A stretch of DNA of 64,000 nucleotides from Smittia aterrima (lineage: Eukaryota; Arthropoda; Insecta; Diptera; Chironomidae): the NCBI GenBank assembly GCA_033063855.1, contig CP093831.1, forward strand, positions 22,196,001 through 22,260,000, read 5' to 3'. The position numbers were made by a program, and so were the translations under genes. The notes under the pieces were generated by a model. That model made no database searches, was not told the origin of the DNA, and was given only the letters and a program-made list of their open reading frames with translations. Positions 22,549 to 35,100 of the stretch are shown in pieces. Each line of letters begins with the position of its first letter. Position 1 is the stretch's first letter.

Positions 22549-23210
22549 TTTTTATTTGAACGTTTTCATTCTTCGTTCTTGATCAGATATTTTCATTTTT
22601 CTTTTTATTTCACAAAATATTTTTTCTTATCGATCACATTCAACGCGACTTCAGAGTTCGAACCACTCGAGATAAATTTCAACCAACGACTGTAGTGGAA
22701 TGCAAATTTTCGGGAACTTTTCTTCAATCTCGATCGCATCCAAAAGCTTCGAAAGCTAGTCGAACCTCTCAGTAGCTTATCGCTCGTCTTTCTCCAACCA
22801 ACGGTAAACTAAATGAAAGAAATCTCAAAAAGCTGAAAAGAAAGAAACAAAAAACATTCGCTTCGGTTGAAATGAAAGTGAAATTATCAAAGTGTGACTT
22901 CATCAACTGAAACTCTCGATTGTGGGAGAGACCCAACAGCAAACAGCTGAAATAGGCATGGGACTGTTGTTTGTCTTCTTCCATCTCTCAATTTAATTTC
23001 TCGCGAAAAAAATCGCCAAACAGAAAAGAGTGAAATTATGCAACGCGAAACAAACTAAAACTTAAAGTCTCGGCGATGAATTTTTCTCATGGCAAGAGTG
23101 GGCGCTCATCTCTATTTCGTCTACAACACATTTTGTAATAATCGCAGTGTGTCAATTTTTTTTATGACGTCATTTCATTTAACAGGTCAAAATTAGAAAG
23201 AAAGTTTGAG
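22549..23210. other. Divergent intergenic region
   Basis: These 662 bp separate the start codons of the minus-strand secreted gene and the plus-strand DRC11 gene. No coding potential is evident. No convincing TATA box is visible on either strand. Confidence 0.5.
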
Positions 23211-26200
23211 ATGAGTTTCCCGTATTGCTCGAGATTGTGGATCGCATCAAGGAAAGATCTCAAGAATGTTGTGGTTCGAGAAAGAGTTCTTCGTCAAGTT
23301 GAGCTTACGAGAGACAGGAATTACGCTCATCGTCTTGTCGGGAACATCTACGCTCGTTACATTGTCTTGTGCAATAATTTGTCGGCTATTTACGATCAAA
23401 CGTTGTTGTCACAGAAGCGAGCGATGATCGAGAAGATTTTAATTTCATCAACTGAGCGATTGCTAGAACTTCAAAAAGAAATGAAGAAAATTGAAATGAA
23501 CGAATTCATTTACCTTGACGATGTTTTAGTTGAGCTTGAGCTGACGCCTCAAAACGTTGAGTTCCTTTGTCCATTTTATTTCCCAAAACCGCGAGACGAA
23601 GAAGTTCAGCAAATAATTGATGAAAATAAAAAGGCAAGCGAACCCGAGGAAAAGAAAGAAAACTCAAAAGGTTTGGATCGATTCAGGAAAGTTTTGACAG
23701 CAGAAGAAATTGAAGAAGAGCAGCGAAAGAAATCGATTGAAAATGCAATTAATTTAATCAAAAATCATGAGAAAGCAAAGCAAGTTCGAATTGCAGCGGA
23801 AAATGCAAAAAGTCATCCCAAACTTTACAAACCAAAACGACCAGATTTTCCATCAGTCGATTACGAATTTTATCATCAACCAGATCAAGTTCCGTTATAC
23901 AAAATAAAACAAACGAATTATAAAATAGATTTGTACAGGCAGAAGATCAACGTTGCCAAATTCGCTTTTTACGAGCCGCCACGTTTTCGACTCAACAACC
24001 TTGGACAGAAAATTATTGAGAAGAACAGAAAATCTGAAATTGTTGAGATTGCGATTCAATCGGATTCGGATGATGATGAGAGAGCAAGGACGATTGAAGA
24101 AGAAGAAAAAGCTAAAAAACTGTTTGAGTTTCAAGAAAAGTTTAAACGAAACGCAGCTTCTCGAATGATTCAACGTTGCTATCGTCGCTATCGATTGAAG
24201 AAGGCTCTCAAACGACAGAGACTTGAACGATTAAAGTTTTTGGGTCTCCTCAACGATGGAGATGATCGTGAAAGATTAAAACGAAAGGAGATTGAAACCA
24301 AAAATCGATTCAAACGTCGCGAGCGTAAAAAAGAATTCGACTCAAGACTTCTCGCTGCTATTGAAGATGAAAAAGCTCGAATTATTCGTCTCAAATCACA
24401 AAGCATAATGGAAGATATTTCCGATGACATTCGTCAATGGTTTCGAGAGTTCTATGATCAAGTTAAAGACTTCCACACCTACCCCGAAGAGTTTGAAGGT
24501 GGAACGATTATGGTTCTTCGAGGCGAAACAAAAACACCAGAAGAGTTCTTAATCGAAAAGAATAAAAAGCCAGCTCAGAAAGCAAAGGAAAAAGCTGACA
24601 AGAAAAAGCAGAAGAAAAATGAAAAAGCTTTGAAAAAGAAAATCGCTTTGAAGGAAAAGGAAGCTGAAATTGCGAGGATGAAACTTGAGAAGAAGCAAGG
24701 ACCAACTTGGGAGTTTTCTGATAAACGATTCGACTCAACTCCACTTGGTTTGTGATCAACTTAAAAAGCTTTTGATAAACTAACGTCTCTTTCTTATTAT
24801 CCAGATGAACTTGAAAGTGCTTTCAAAGATTACTCAAACGATTGGCAGTTTATCGATGAAATGGCAAACAGAAAGGAAACTCCGATATGGGATTGGGTGA
24901 CAATCGATGCTTATGCTGACGTTCATAAAGAACTTCGTCTCATTGTTGATGACTTCATGCGAATCGAATTGGAACTTTTACGCTTTGCTTTAGCTGTTGA
25001 CAATAAATCGCGATACGTTCCACCGAAGCGTAAGAAGCCCAAGAAAGAGAAAAAGAAGAAACGAAAGGAGTCAGTTGACGTCAATGAAGGACGAAGCCTT
25101 GATGAGTGTTATGATGAATTAAAGTCTTTAGAGGTAAGCGATTGAGTGGTTGTCAAAATATTTCATTCATGACATTGCATAATCTCAGATTATTCGAAAA
25201 TATCCGCGACGGTCGTTGAACGACTTCATTGGCGATCAAAATTTCGCTGCTCACGAAATGCGAATGATGAACAAGAATCCGATTCCTCACTACGGAGACG
25301 TCAAAGACAATTTGAGAACTCTCCTGATCGGCATGGGACCTCTTGAGCTGCCTAAAGTCAAATCACTTTGCATTGCGGGTCCTCCAAAGTGTGGAAAGAA
25401 GTTTATTGTCGAAGCACTTTGCACTGAGATGAACGCAGTGATGTTCGACTTGAGTCCAGCAAAAGTCGCTCCAATCGTGGAAATTGTGAGAATTTTAAAG
25501 TCTGTCGTTCAAATCGCGAAGAAAGTTCAACCCGCTGTCATCTTCATCGACGGAGCTCACAAACCGTTTATTAAAAAAATATCTGACGAAGAGAAATATG
25601 AAAATCCAAGAAAACTGGGAAGATTTCTTTTCAAACTAATCGTCAAGAAGTTAACTGACGAAGATGCTGTCATCCTAATGGGAACGACAAATCAACCATT
25701 TAACTGTAGCTTCGGTCAGCTTCGAATGTGCTTTGAGAAGATCGTCATGTTTCCACCTACGCTCGACTACGGAACGTCGTTGATGACCTGGAATAGGGGA
25801 CTGCAGCTTAAGCGAATTTACGATTTCAATGCATCGCCGCTTGCGCAAGTAACTCGCAAGTACACAATTGGCGATATTTTGGACTTAATTGACAAACACG
25901 TTGACTTGAGGCGTCAATTTAGGTGAAGAGTTGCGAGAAATTGAAGGTTGAGAATTTTTTATTGATTTTTGACTTCTCAGACTTGAAAGGAAACCTCTAA
26001 CAAGCGATGAGCTCTTGGAAGATCTGCTCACAGGACCGAACGCTAAGAAAGCTCTCGATGAGAAAACAATCGCGAGCTACAATCTCTTTGCAAGTATGAT
26101 CGACAATTTCTTCATCGAACGTCGCGATACGATGGCTCGAGTCCAAGTTGAGATCGACAAAGAAAAGAAAATTGAAGCTCAACGTCTCGAGAAACTAAAC

Positions 26201-26227
26201 AAAAAGAAAGCACAAGCTGGAAAATGA
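23211..26227 (+). CDS. DRC11: Dynein regulatory complex subunit 11 (IQ and AAA domain protein, IQCA1)
   Basis: Exons: 23211-24747, 24805-25133, 25189-25922, 25981-26227; 948 aa. DRC11/IQCA1 is a subunit of the nexin-dynein regulatory complex that links axonemal doublets and controls dynein in motile cilia and sperm flagella. The start YCSRLWIASRKDLKNVV matches the family N-terminus. Long charged coiled-coil segments follow, then an IQ motif (MIQRCYRRYRLKKALKRQR, about residues 318-336), and a Lys/Glu-rich linker. The C-terminal AAA domain has a degenerate Walker A, GPPKCGKK near 685, with Lys in place of the usual Thr/Ser. Walker B (VIFIDGAHK, near 740) lacks the catalytic Glu. Vertebrate homologues are also degenerate there, so a structural, non-hydrolysing AAA fold is likely. 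Expression is expected in testis and chordotonal neurons. Confidence 0.92.
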
Positions 26228-27625
26228 AAACTTCCCGTACTCAAGTAAACTCAATTATAAATCATAAAGTAAAGATAATCTTCAAAGAAAATTGTTTTCG
26301 CCGCTCGTTCTTTGTTTAAATTAATCGAACTTGAACATCGTGCAAAAAGTAAATTTCGTTTTTCCATTGCGAAACAACAAAGTGTGTGGCTCATTTAAGT
26401 CGTTATTGATGGTTGCGCCATAATTGCATGAAAGCAAATGCATTTAAAACGCGAGTGCATTAATAGTTCCATAACATTTCTCCACCTACAAAACTGACTT
26501 CATATAATGAAAGGAATTCGCGCACGACGCGATTTATTGAGGCGATCAAACGATTTGCACAATAATTCTTGCTGTCGCGCACAATTTCGACACTTTTTCC
26601 TGAGTTGTCGTTGCCCACTGAAAAGTCAAATTGTAATTAGATTATGAACCTGCTTCGTAATTGTCATTAAAATTAAAGGTCCATTGACGATCAGCAAACA
26701 ACGAGTTGACATTGACACAATATCTCCAGACCTTTTCAAGATCCATTGATGACAAAAATAAAACGTTTTCGCGCGAAACTGAAAGTTGAAATGCTAATAT
26801 TTGGCACTGGCGGTGATGCAAAGAAATTTCCCACCCACGAGTCTCTCTCTCGCGGGATTATTCCAAAATTGGCAGGCGACACGATTTATTTTTTGTCAAC
26901 AGATACGGCTCTTAACTTAAAGATGTTGTTTCGCTTGATGAGATCATGTCCAAGGAACTTCAATGAAACTGAACAGAAATTGCGCAATATTCCCTTAATT
27001 ACACAACTTAGCGGAAACCCGACACGTTACTCAAATAATAACAAATTTAATTTCCATGAGTCGACCTTGTGAATATTTCAAGTTATTATCTTCCTCTCTC
27101 TCTTCACTTCATATTGTTCCATTTGAGTGGATTTCCATTGTTTCTTAAGTAAAACTAACGCCTCAGTTTCATTTCAGTAAAAAATGACTTTTATTGTCTA
27201 AAACATTTCTTTCTTATGCTAGTCTTACGTCGTAAGCTCTGTGATTCAATGGACATTTAAAAACAATTAGCAGGTCAAAGAAAAACAAAGAAGAAATCGC
27301 CTCGTGCAGTTAAGTATTTACAAAAAAGAACTTTGCGATAACGGCAAAGCTTGCGACGAAGCTATCGAATGACGAACGAGCAAAGATAGATTAATGAAGG
27401 TTCATAGCGCCTTATCACAAATGGGATGATGTTAATGAATTGATGTTAGCACTGACGTTTAGACTAAAGTGACAACAATTTGGCTTCGTTTGGGGGTGAA
27501 AATATGTAGAATGAGTTAGTTTTTAGTGTCGTCATCGCTTTGTCGAACGCTTCGTTGTTGACCATCTAAAATACCAGGCAGAGTCACCATCGAGAGGAAA
27601 GTATTCTTGGTCGATTCTAGAGAAA
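26228..27625. other. Intergenic region, no gene seen
   Basis: About 1.4 kb lies between the DRC11 stop and the 3' end of the Gly/Tyr-rich gene. A 108-codon frame at 26746-27072 has neither family resemblance nor a signal peptide and is probably chance. A minus-strand AATAAA near 27195 may end the Gly/Tyr-rich transcript. Confidence 0.5.
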
Positions 27626-28955
27626 TTATTTCTTAAAATATCCACCATAGCCGGAATATCCTGAAAGAAATTAGAGAAATTTAAATTTGATGAGGCGGAA
27701 GTTTGAATTAAATTGACTAACCTCCATAGCCGCCTCCTAAACCTCCATAACCTGGGTATCCTTGTCCATAGCCGCCATAACCTCCTCCGTATCCTGGTCT
27801 GTATCCTGAAAAATAATGAAAAACGAAATTTAATATTTTGCCTAAAGTTGATTAGAATTTATTTACCTCCATATCCACCTCCATAACCCCCTCCATAGCC
27901 ACCTCCATATCCTCCGTAGCCTAAAAGCAGATAAAGAAATTAACATTTAAATCGAATGATTTGATCTATTATTTATTATATATTATATTGAAATTACCAC
28001 CAAGTCCTCCTAATCCACCACCATAACCTCCATAACCGCCGTATCCTAAAAGAAGTCAAACGATTTATTATTTATTCACACTATGTGTTCGTAAAATCAA
28101 CGACGACGCTTTAAGAACTCTTTCATTTCTTAGATTCCAACCTGGTTTTTGGCTGCCAAAGCTGCCAAAACTCGATTGGCCATAACCCGATTGCCCTGAA
28201 AGTTTTCCATTAATAAATCTCAAGCTCTCTTGCATATTCAAGTGAGAATCATTCGGTGAATAAAATTGAAAAGTGGAAGGAAAATATTTGGAGATTTGTT
28301 GGAAGGAAAGAAAGATTCTGGAAGAAATGGTTTGAATCCAAATGATTTTTCTTACCAGGATATCCGCCGCCATATCCTCCATAGCCACCTCCGTAGCCTC
28401 CATATCCACCGTATCCTAAAATATTTAATAATTTAATCAGATCGAAAACTTTTAAAATCGAAAAGTTGTTTTCAAAAAGTTATTCCTCGTAACCTGAGCT
28501 TTGACTGCCATAAGTCGATTGGCCGCCTGAAAGTTTTTCCAATAATAAACTTGATCACTCTTGATTTGCATTGGTGCAAAGTTGTGCAACCAAAAAGCTT
28601 AGAAAACGTGATATGAGTTCAAAATGGATTTGGTGATATTATATCAGAGTTCGCAAGGTTTGCGGAGAGTTTCGTGAAGATTTCTTTAAGTTTGAGTAGG
28701 AATTTTCAAGTTCGAAGAGAGATCGAAGGTTTGAAGATTGAAAACTGTGATCACGAGTGATTAAACTTTTATTTACCTGGATAACCGCCTCCGTAACCGC
28801 CATAAGATGATCCACCAAGCAATCCAAATCCTAGAGCAGACGCCGATGCAGCGAATGCAACCAAGAATGCAACAACAATCTACGAATAATCATTTTTGTC
28901 TTTAAATTAAATCTTCACTTGAACTTTAAAACTTTTCACTTACGAATGAACGCAT
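27626..28955 (-). CDS. Secreted Gly/Tyr-rich repeat protein of nine mini-exons
   Basis: Exons, 5' to 3': 28955-28944, 28879-28777, 28526-28494, 28415-28356, 28195-28142, 28045-27998, 27920-27867, 27805-27722, 27660-27626; 160 aa. Exon 1 holds only four codons (MRSF). Exon 2 completes a signal peptide (IVVAFLVAFAASASA) and begins the Gly/Tyr region. Exons 3-9 all start in the same phase and encode short modules, GQSTYGSQSSG-type alternating with GYGGYGGYGGGYGG-type. The protein ends GYSGYGGYFKK. The donors of exons 3 and 5 (GTTACG, GTTGGA) are weak, so these modules may be optional. Composition fits a cuticular, silk-like or glycine-rich antimicrobial protein; no catalytic domain is present. 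Exon boundaries are well constrained by phase; function is unknown. Confidence 0.8.
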
Positions 28956-29081
28956 TTCAATTTATTTTTCTTTTATCCTTTGATTCTTCAAATTTTTTTC
29001 TTCACTATTAACGTTTGAAAAGCAAAAGTTATGCAGCAGCAGAGATAAAGCAAACGACGGCAACAACACGATCTATGAAAC

Positions 29082-29115
29082 TGTTTGATCTCTGTTTTGC
29101 GTCTAGTTTTATATA
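29082..29115 (-). promoter_or_regulatory. TATA box and initiator of the Gly/Tyr-rich gene
   Basis: On the minus strand TATATAAAA begins at 29115 and an ACAGT initiator has its A at 29082. The spacing is 33 bp, the same as in the Thr-rich gene pair below. The start codon lies 127 bp downstream. Confidence 0.75.
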
Positions 29116-32100
29116 CGAGCGAGTCGCGAACTCGTACGTCGTGTTGTAACAGAGAGAGACAAGAAAAAGATTCAGAATCAAACCGAAAGCAAACACGAGA
29201 CTGTTAGTGATCTTGAAAATTGCTGGTATGCGTCGTCGTCTTAGCGGGCGCTTCGATTTCGGGGTGAGAAATTATTCACGGCAAATGAATTGAACATACA
29301 CTCGCGAGACATGCACAATTGTAAAGCATCTTCATCTCTTTACAAGCTTTCTTTAGAGTCGTTGCTTGTGTTTATATTTATCTGAAGATTTGTGATATCT
29401 TATTGTCGATAATATTTAATCTCAATTTTCTTTTGATCGAAGAAGTCATGAGGAAGCTTATGCAATTAAAAATAACTTTATTAATTAATTTCTTTGTTTC
29501 CTCGTCATCTCTTTCGCATTGTGACCGTCGGAGACAACGAACTTTGTTGTGTTGGGAGATGATGCGTATTCAAGGTTTAGCTAAGGAAGCAACTTCGTCT
29601 CAGACGCAGGAACGAGAAGATATCGCAATGTTTCTACATAAATTTAATGGATTCAACCGTCAAGCTTCGATGTGACGACACAGCGACAAAAGTCAGTTCA
29701 ATAAACCACAACGACGAGTTCTGCTGACTCATTCACCGACTTAATTAAGTTTTCACTTGACACATCGCTTTAAAGCAGAGCGTCAGCCCAAGAAGATTTA
29801 CAAAGTGGAACAAATTGAGCTTTGACGAAGCTATCGAACCATAAAGACAATGTTTGAACTGGAATCGCTTCGGGTGATCATTTATCATCGTCACCTAAGC
29901 ATGTTTGTTCTAAACTTATGCTATTATCATAATTGAATCGTCGTAGTAAATTAGCAGCAAATTTATCACTCAAACAAGTCGTTTGATTTGTATCTCGTGG
30001 ACACCAGAAACTTGTTGTCGCTTTGGGGAATTCTGAATGCTACTCAATTGTTTTTTTATTTCTCATCGGATGAATGCATTGCGAAATGAACAAGCGGAAA
30101 ATGTAACAGTCAAGGCTTGATTTCTCGACAACAAAGAGACAAGAGAATGAAACCACAAGCGGGGAAGAAGAAGACACAGCAGCTGAATCATAATTGGAAC
30201 AAAATTATTGATCAGAAAAAAGTGTTTTTGGTTCTACAAGAAATCCAAACAGGTTTGTACTCGCACTGCGATACGATCACCTTTCACCAGAAATCATCAG
30301 CCGGCAAACTCGCACCACATGTTTGTTGTTAATCTCGTTTCGATTTCATTCCGTCGACCTTGACTTGTGCGAAGCAATAATTTTTAATAATGAACAAAAG
30401 CCGCAAAGTGCAGCAATGGTCATGCTTGGCTTGCAACGCAGTTCAATCGTGAGACGTGAGTCATCTCGTTAAAGTCTTAGCAGACAATTTCTAAGCAATG
30501 ACAATCAACGAGGCTGAGAGTTTACGATTACGCTGAAATTTAATAATTTTAAGAACAATACGAAGGTGAAAAACCCGCAAAAACGCTTCACCAACAGACA
30601 TAAACTTGCATAATTTTCAAAACTTTTTCTTCTTCGCTTGAGTCGCGGTCAGTTTTGCGTAAATTTTTTCGCACAGTTCGAGCGTTAACCTCGACAATGA
30701 AATCTGAAGCAAAAGACAAAAGTTGCAGGTTGATACGTATGTTCGACAAAGTCATAAAGAACATGATTTGGTCAAGTAGCGTGAATGGTGATTTAGAAAT
30801 TATCAACAGAAATTTTTTGGTGATTCGTTCTGCGAATTCAGAAAAATCAAAAATGTTTCATCGATTTTCTTTATTTGAACGATTCGCTTTGGCAATTAAC
30901 GTCGTCGTGAGTCAATAGCTAAATCCCAAAAAAGAAATGAATCCAATATAATAACAATCAACGTACATCACAACGAAAACCTACGCAGCCATTGCAGGGT
31001 TAAGTCGAGTTTGAGCCTTGAGAGATAAATCGGAAAATAACTAAGACGGTGAGAGCAATATTTCAACCTTTGGGGAATTCCCGCAATACTTACCGAGTCG
31101 TTTAACGATTTGCTTTGCAATTCCCACCGGCATGAAGCTATTCAGATTAGCTTCAAATTTTACAGATTCCACTGACGAGATGATTAAATCATTCCTTAGA
31201 GACTTAACTAATTGACACATCAATTAATGAATTTGAACTCGTTTCACGCAATTTACTTTGCTTGACTTTATTTAACTCGCTTATGAAGTTGTACAGTGTT
31301 TAAAGAATAATCGTTAGATAACAGTGATTGCGGAATTAATTGTTGCTGTCATATCTTTTCCAAATAGAAAATGGAATTTTTCATCCTAAATGGGGAACAT
31401 TTGTTAGTTACGTCACGAAGTTAGTTCTCGACGTAACTTCTCTACTCCTCCTGACTGAAAGTGAAAAGCTGAACATTCCAAAGACGTCTCTTCATCCAGA
31501 AGAAACAAATAAATGGCACAGATTTTTTTTTCTGAGAAAAACAAAGTTAAAGTTCGAGCAGTTCAGACAAAAAATGCATCAAGCATTGACCAAATAAACA
31601 AAATAAATGATATCACAAAATAAGAAACGAAAACTTTTCTTTCGAGCTTTCAGAGCTTTTTCGAGCTTTTGTGCTTAACAAAAAAAAATGGCAAAGCTTC
31701 TCTCTCAAAATGCAAAAATAATAAAGTTTCTAATCTTCCTGTGCACTGAGTGTGCTCACGAGTTGCCATTTAACAATCAAAATAAAATTTCTCATCATCC
31801 GCCGACCTCTTCTGAGTTTTTACAATAATTTTAAGGACGGCCATTTAAATCAACAAGTTTCTGCAAAAATATTTCTGCGATTCTTCTGTCCTTTACTTAA
31901 ATAAATAATTTTCTCGTTTGGATTTATTAAAGCCATCAATTTAACTAAGTAAGTTGGTTTACGCTCATTAAGTATCAACAATTAGAAAGATGACACATCA
32001 AAGAAGTTTTTTTTTCTCCTGCGCGGCACTTGGCTAATCACAAGTCCATCTCATTAGCTCTAAAGCTTCAATGGCTAAGCTCAATGCACCGCGAGAACTT

Positions 32101-32174
32101 TAAATTCGAACACATAGTCATTGATTTGGGGGTTTTATTCATTCATCAACTTATCTAAAGTGTAAATCCGGTGT
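29116..32174. other. Intergenic region, about 3 kb, no confirmed gene
   Basis: The region separates the Gly/Tyr-rich gene promoter from the 3' end of the RhoGEF gene. One ATG frame (29448-29675, 76 codons) starts with a signal-like hydrophobic segment followed by a basic patch; this is listed as a finding rather than a gene. A minus-strand AATAAA at 32139-32134 probably ends the RhoGEF transcript 36 nt past its stop. Confidence 0.5.
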
Positions 32175-35100
32175 TTACAACGGTTGCTTCCACATGAGCA
32201 AATGGTTGGTGCTGTCTTCACGTCCCGCAACTTCATTCATCGAACTTGTTCCTGTCGTTCGGAAATCTTCGTAGCCATCGCCACCAGAGATAATGAGCAT
32301 GAAGTTCGAGTTGGTGTCGGAGTTTGTTGTTTCACAGTTCTTTATGAGTCGTTTCATTGGAGCATTACCATCGATTTCAACGGAAGTGAGAAAGCGCACG
32401 TGTCCCGTGTGTCCTTGCGGGATTCCTATGAAACATTTTATTGTATGCAACGAACGAGATAACAATAATTTATTTACCTGTGACGACAGGCGTGCTTTTG
32501 CCAATGTTTTGAGCGAGAATTGTCAACAAGACTCCAGCGCTCGTGCCCACCCAGATGATGTCCTTGCAAGCCAACAACGACGTGACTCTCAAACAAGCGG
32601 CTTTGTGTTGCTGAATGATGTCGTTGCAATTGCTGAGCATTTTATTGACGGCAGCTGTTAAATTTACTTCGCAAACTGTTTTCAAGCTGGAAATTAAAAA
32701 ATGTGTTGAACAAAATGTTTGATTAAGCGAATTTGTGGAGCTCACTTCTTTACATTGCAGCAAAGAATTTTCGCAGAGTTTTGCAAAGAAATCCAAACAT
32801 ACTGTCCGAGTAGGGCCATGTTGGAGATGGGCTTAGCGTCGGTCGATATTTCCACGTTATTCTCAATCTAAAATCAAACAAAAATTAACTTCAAAGATTC
32901 ATTTTCACTCTAAACTTCTCACCTGTAAGGTTGTCGTGTTTAAAATCTTAATGACGCCTTGAATTGAACACCAAAGCTTTCCATTAACATTCAACAGCTT
33001 AGTCACTGGAGTCACAGCTGAACCCATTGATAGAACACTCGGAGTTTGAGTGTTCCAAATGGAGTTCTCTCGTGTGTAGACGCAGATGTCTCCATTGGCT
33101 AATGAAACAAAGAGTCGGTTATCCAAGTAGAGAATCGACATGACTGGACTCAAATGTTGGATCTTGATTTTGTTCTTCTTGATTCGAATGTTGTCGGTAC
33201 AGTTGTAGACGTGAATGTAACCATCTTCAGTTCCAAGCCACATTTGACTTTCGCTTTCTTCGAATGGAAGGATTTGCGAAGCATTCGAAATCGTGGATGG
33301 AGACACAGGCCGTTCAGTCGTTGCATCTGGCTCGGAATCGCTTGAACTGCTTGAGTCTAATTGAACGTTAGAGGAATCGCTTTGCACTGACTTGGCGCTC
33401 ATCGTCTTGTTACTGACTGTTGATGAGTTTGAGATGCTCAATAAAGATGATCGATTGTTTTCGTCGTTTGACAAATTAATACTGGAATCTAAATTGTTGG
33501 CTTCTGCCGCTTCTGTGAACCCAGGCACAGACGTTACGCATAATATTCGAGCATTGCACACACCATTACAACTCGTGACTGTCGGCTCAGGTTGATTGAG
33601 ACTCAAAACACAAACTTGGCCCACGTAGCCGTCGCTGTTGCACACCCAAACATCTTTTTGTGTTCCTAGAGTAGGCGAAGCGCACGTGAACTGAAGACCT
33701 GCTCGAGTTTTTCTTATCGGCACTGGAGCAATGAACTCAGGAACTTGGAAACGTTCAATTGACGCGACGAGCTTTTGCTTTGCCTCAGTGAAAGTTTCTT
33801 CCCATTGTGAACGCTTTTCTGGCTTTGAGAAGACAACCGTCATGTGTTGCGTTCCAGATCTAGAAGAAATATTTTAAATTAAATAATTTAACTTTGGAAC
33901 TTAAAATTCTTCACTCACTGCGCATTCAAATTTAACTCAAGCACATTCAACTGAGCATCAGATGCTTGTCGCTCGGTGAGCTGTCTCTGGATGTTCATTT
34001 GTGAATCTCGAATAAAGTCTTCGAGGATCTGATGCGGCGACCTGAGTCCTGACGCAATCTCCAACATTTGTTGTAGCTTATTGTTGTCTTCAGACAGAGC
34101 TTCAATCTCTTTCATGATGCGACGAACGTTTTCATCTTTAGCTGATTAGGAAGGAAAATAAATTAATCGAATTAAAAAATTATTTCATAACCATCTGTTT
34201 ATCTTATCAAGTCGTAAGCAATGTGCAGTCTCAGATCCAAACACGACCGATAAGAAATGGAGAAGTCGTTTAAGCTTCTGGCGTCACAAGTGCAATCTGC
34301 TTCGTTGATGATCAACGCGCTTAGTAGCGTTCGATGCGAAAATTTACGACGAGTTTCATTATCAAATGTGTGGAAGTATTATCTCGAAAAAATGATCTAC
34401 AGTCAAATGGTTCGATAAACAAAAACTTCTCTTCATTCGAATGCTTCAAATTGAAGCTTCTAACGAGCTTTTCCTGTAGTTCGTAGTTATCGTTTTACTG
34501 ATATTACCGAACTTGATTCCATGACATTTTTTTTTTCGCCGAAAACATTCAAAGTCTTCTTTAGTGTTTGGTTGGATAGCGAGCAGTTCGGAAGCGATGG
34601 CAAACGAGAATACAAAGTTTATCAATTCGTTGTTCTTGAGAAATCTTATCGAGAACCAGTACGGACAGAAGGATGTTAAGATCAAGACTTATTCGATTGA
34701 ACAACCGAGTGACAATGGTAATACTTACACTCGCGCTAGTATCAATCGAATCTTCGTAAAGTATTCGTCGTCGACGACCAAGGAAGAAGTGATAAGCTTC
34801 GTGACAAAGGTCAAGCCGACGAAGGGAGAACTTGCTGATGAGTTCAAACTTAGTGGAGATTTCGCAAAGGAAGTTCAAGTCTATAAGACAGTTCTGCCAG
34901 CTCTCGCAACAACTTTGAAGAAGATCGGCGAGAAAATCGAGTTCACTCCAAAGTAAAATTATTCAATCGAATTGAGAAACAAATTGATTACGTTTATCAA
35001 TCATTTCAGCGTCATTTCTGTGTTCAACATTCCCACCGATGGACTCGTCTTCGAAGAAGTCACTAACCGGGGCTATCACATTCAATTTGAGAAGACGGGC

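Noticed and set aside
26746..27072. A 108-codon frame between DRC11 and the Gly/Tyr-rich gene
   Set aside because: No signal peptide, domain or promoter, and composition typical of chance frames in this AT-rich DNA.
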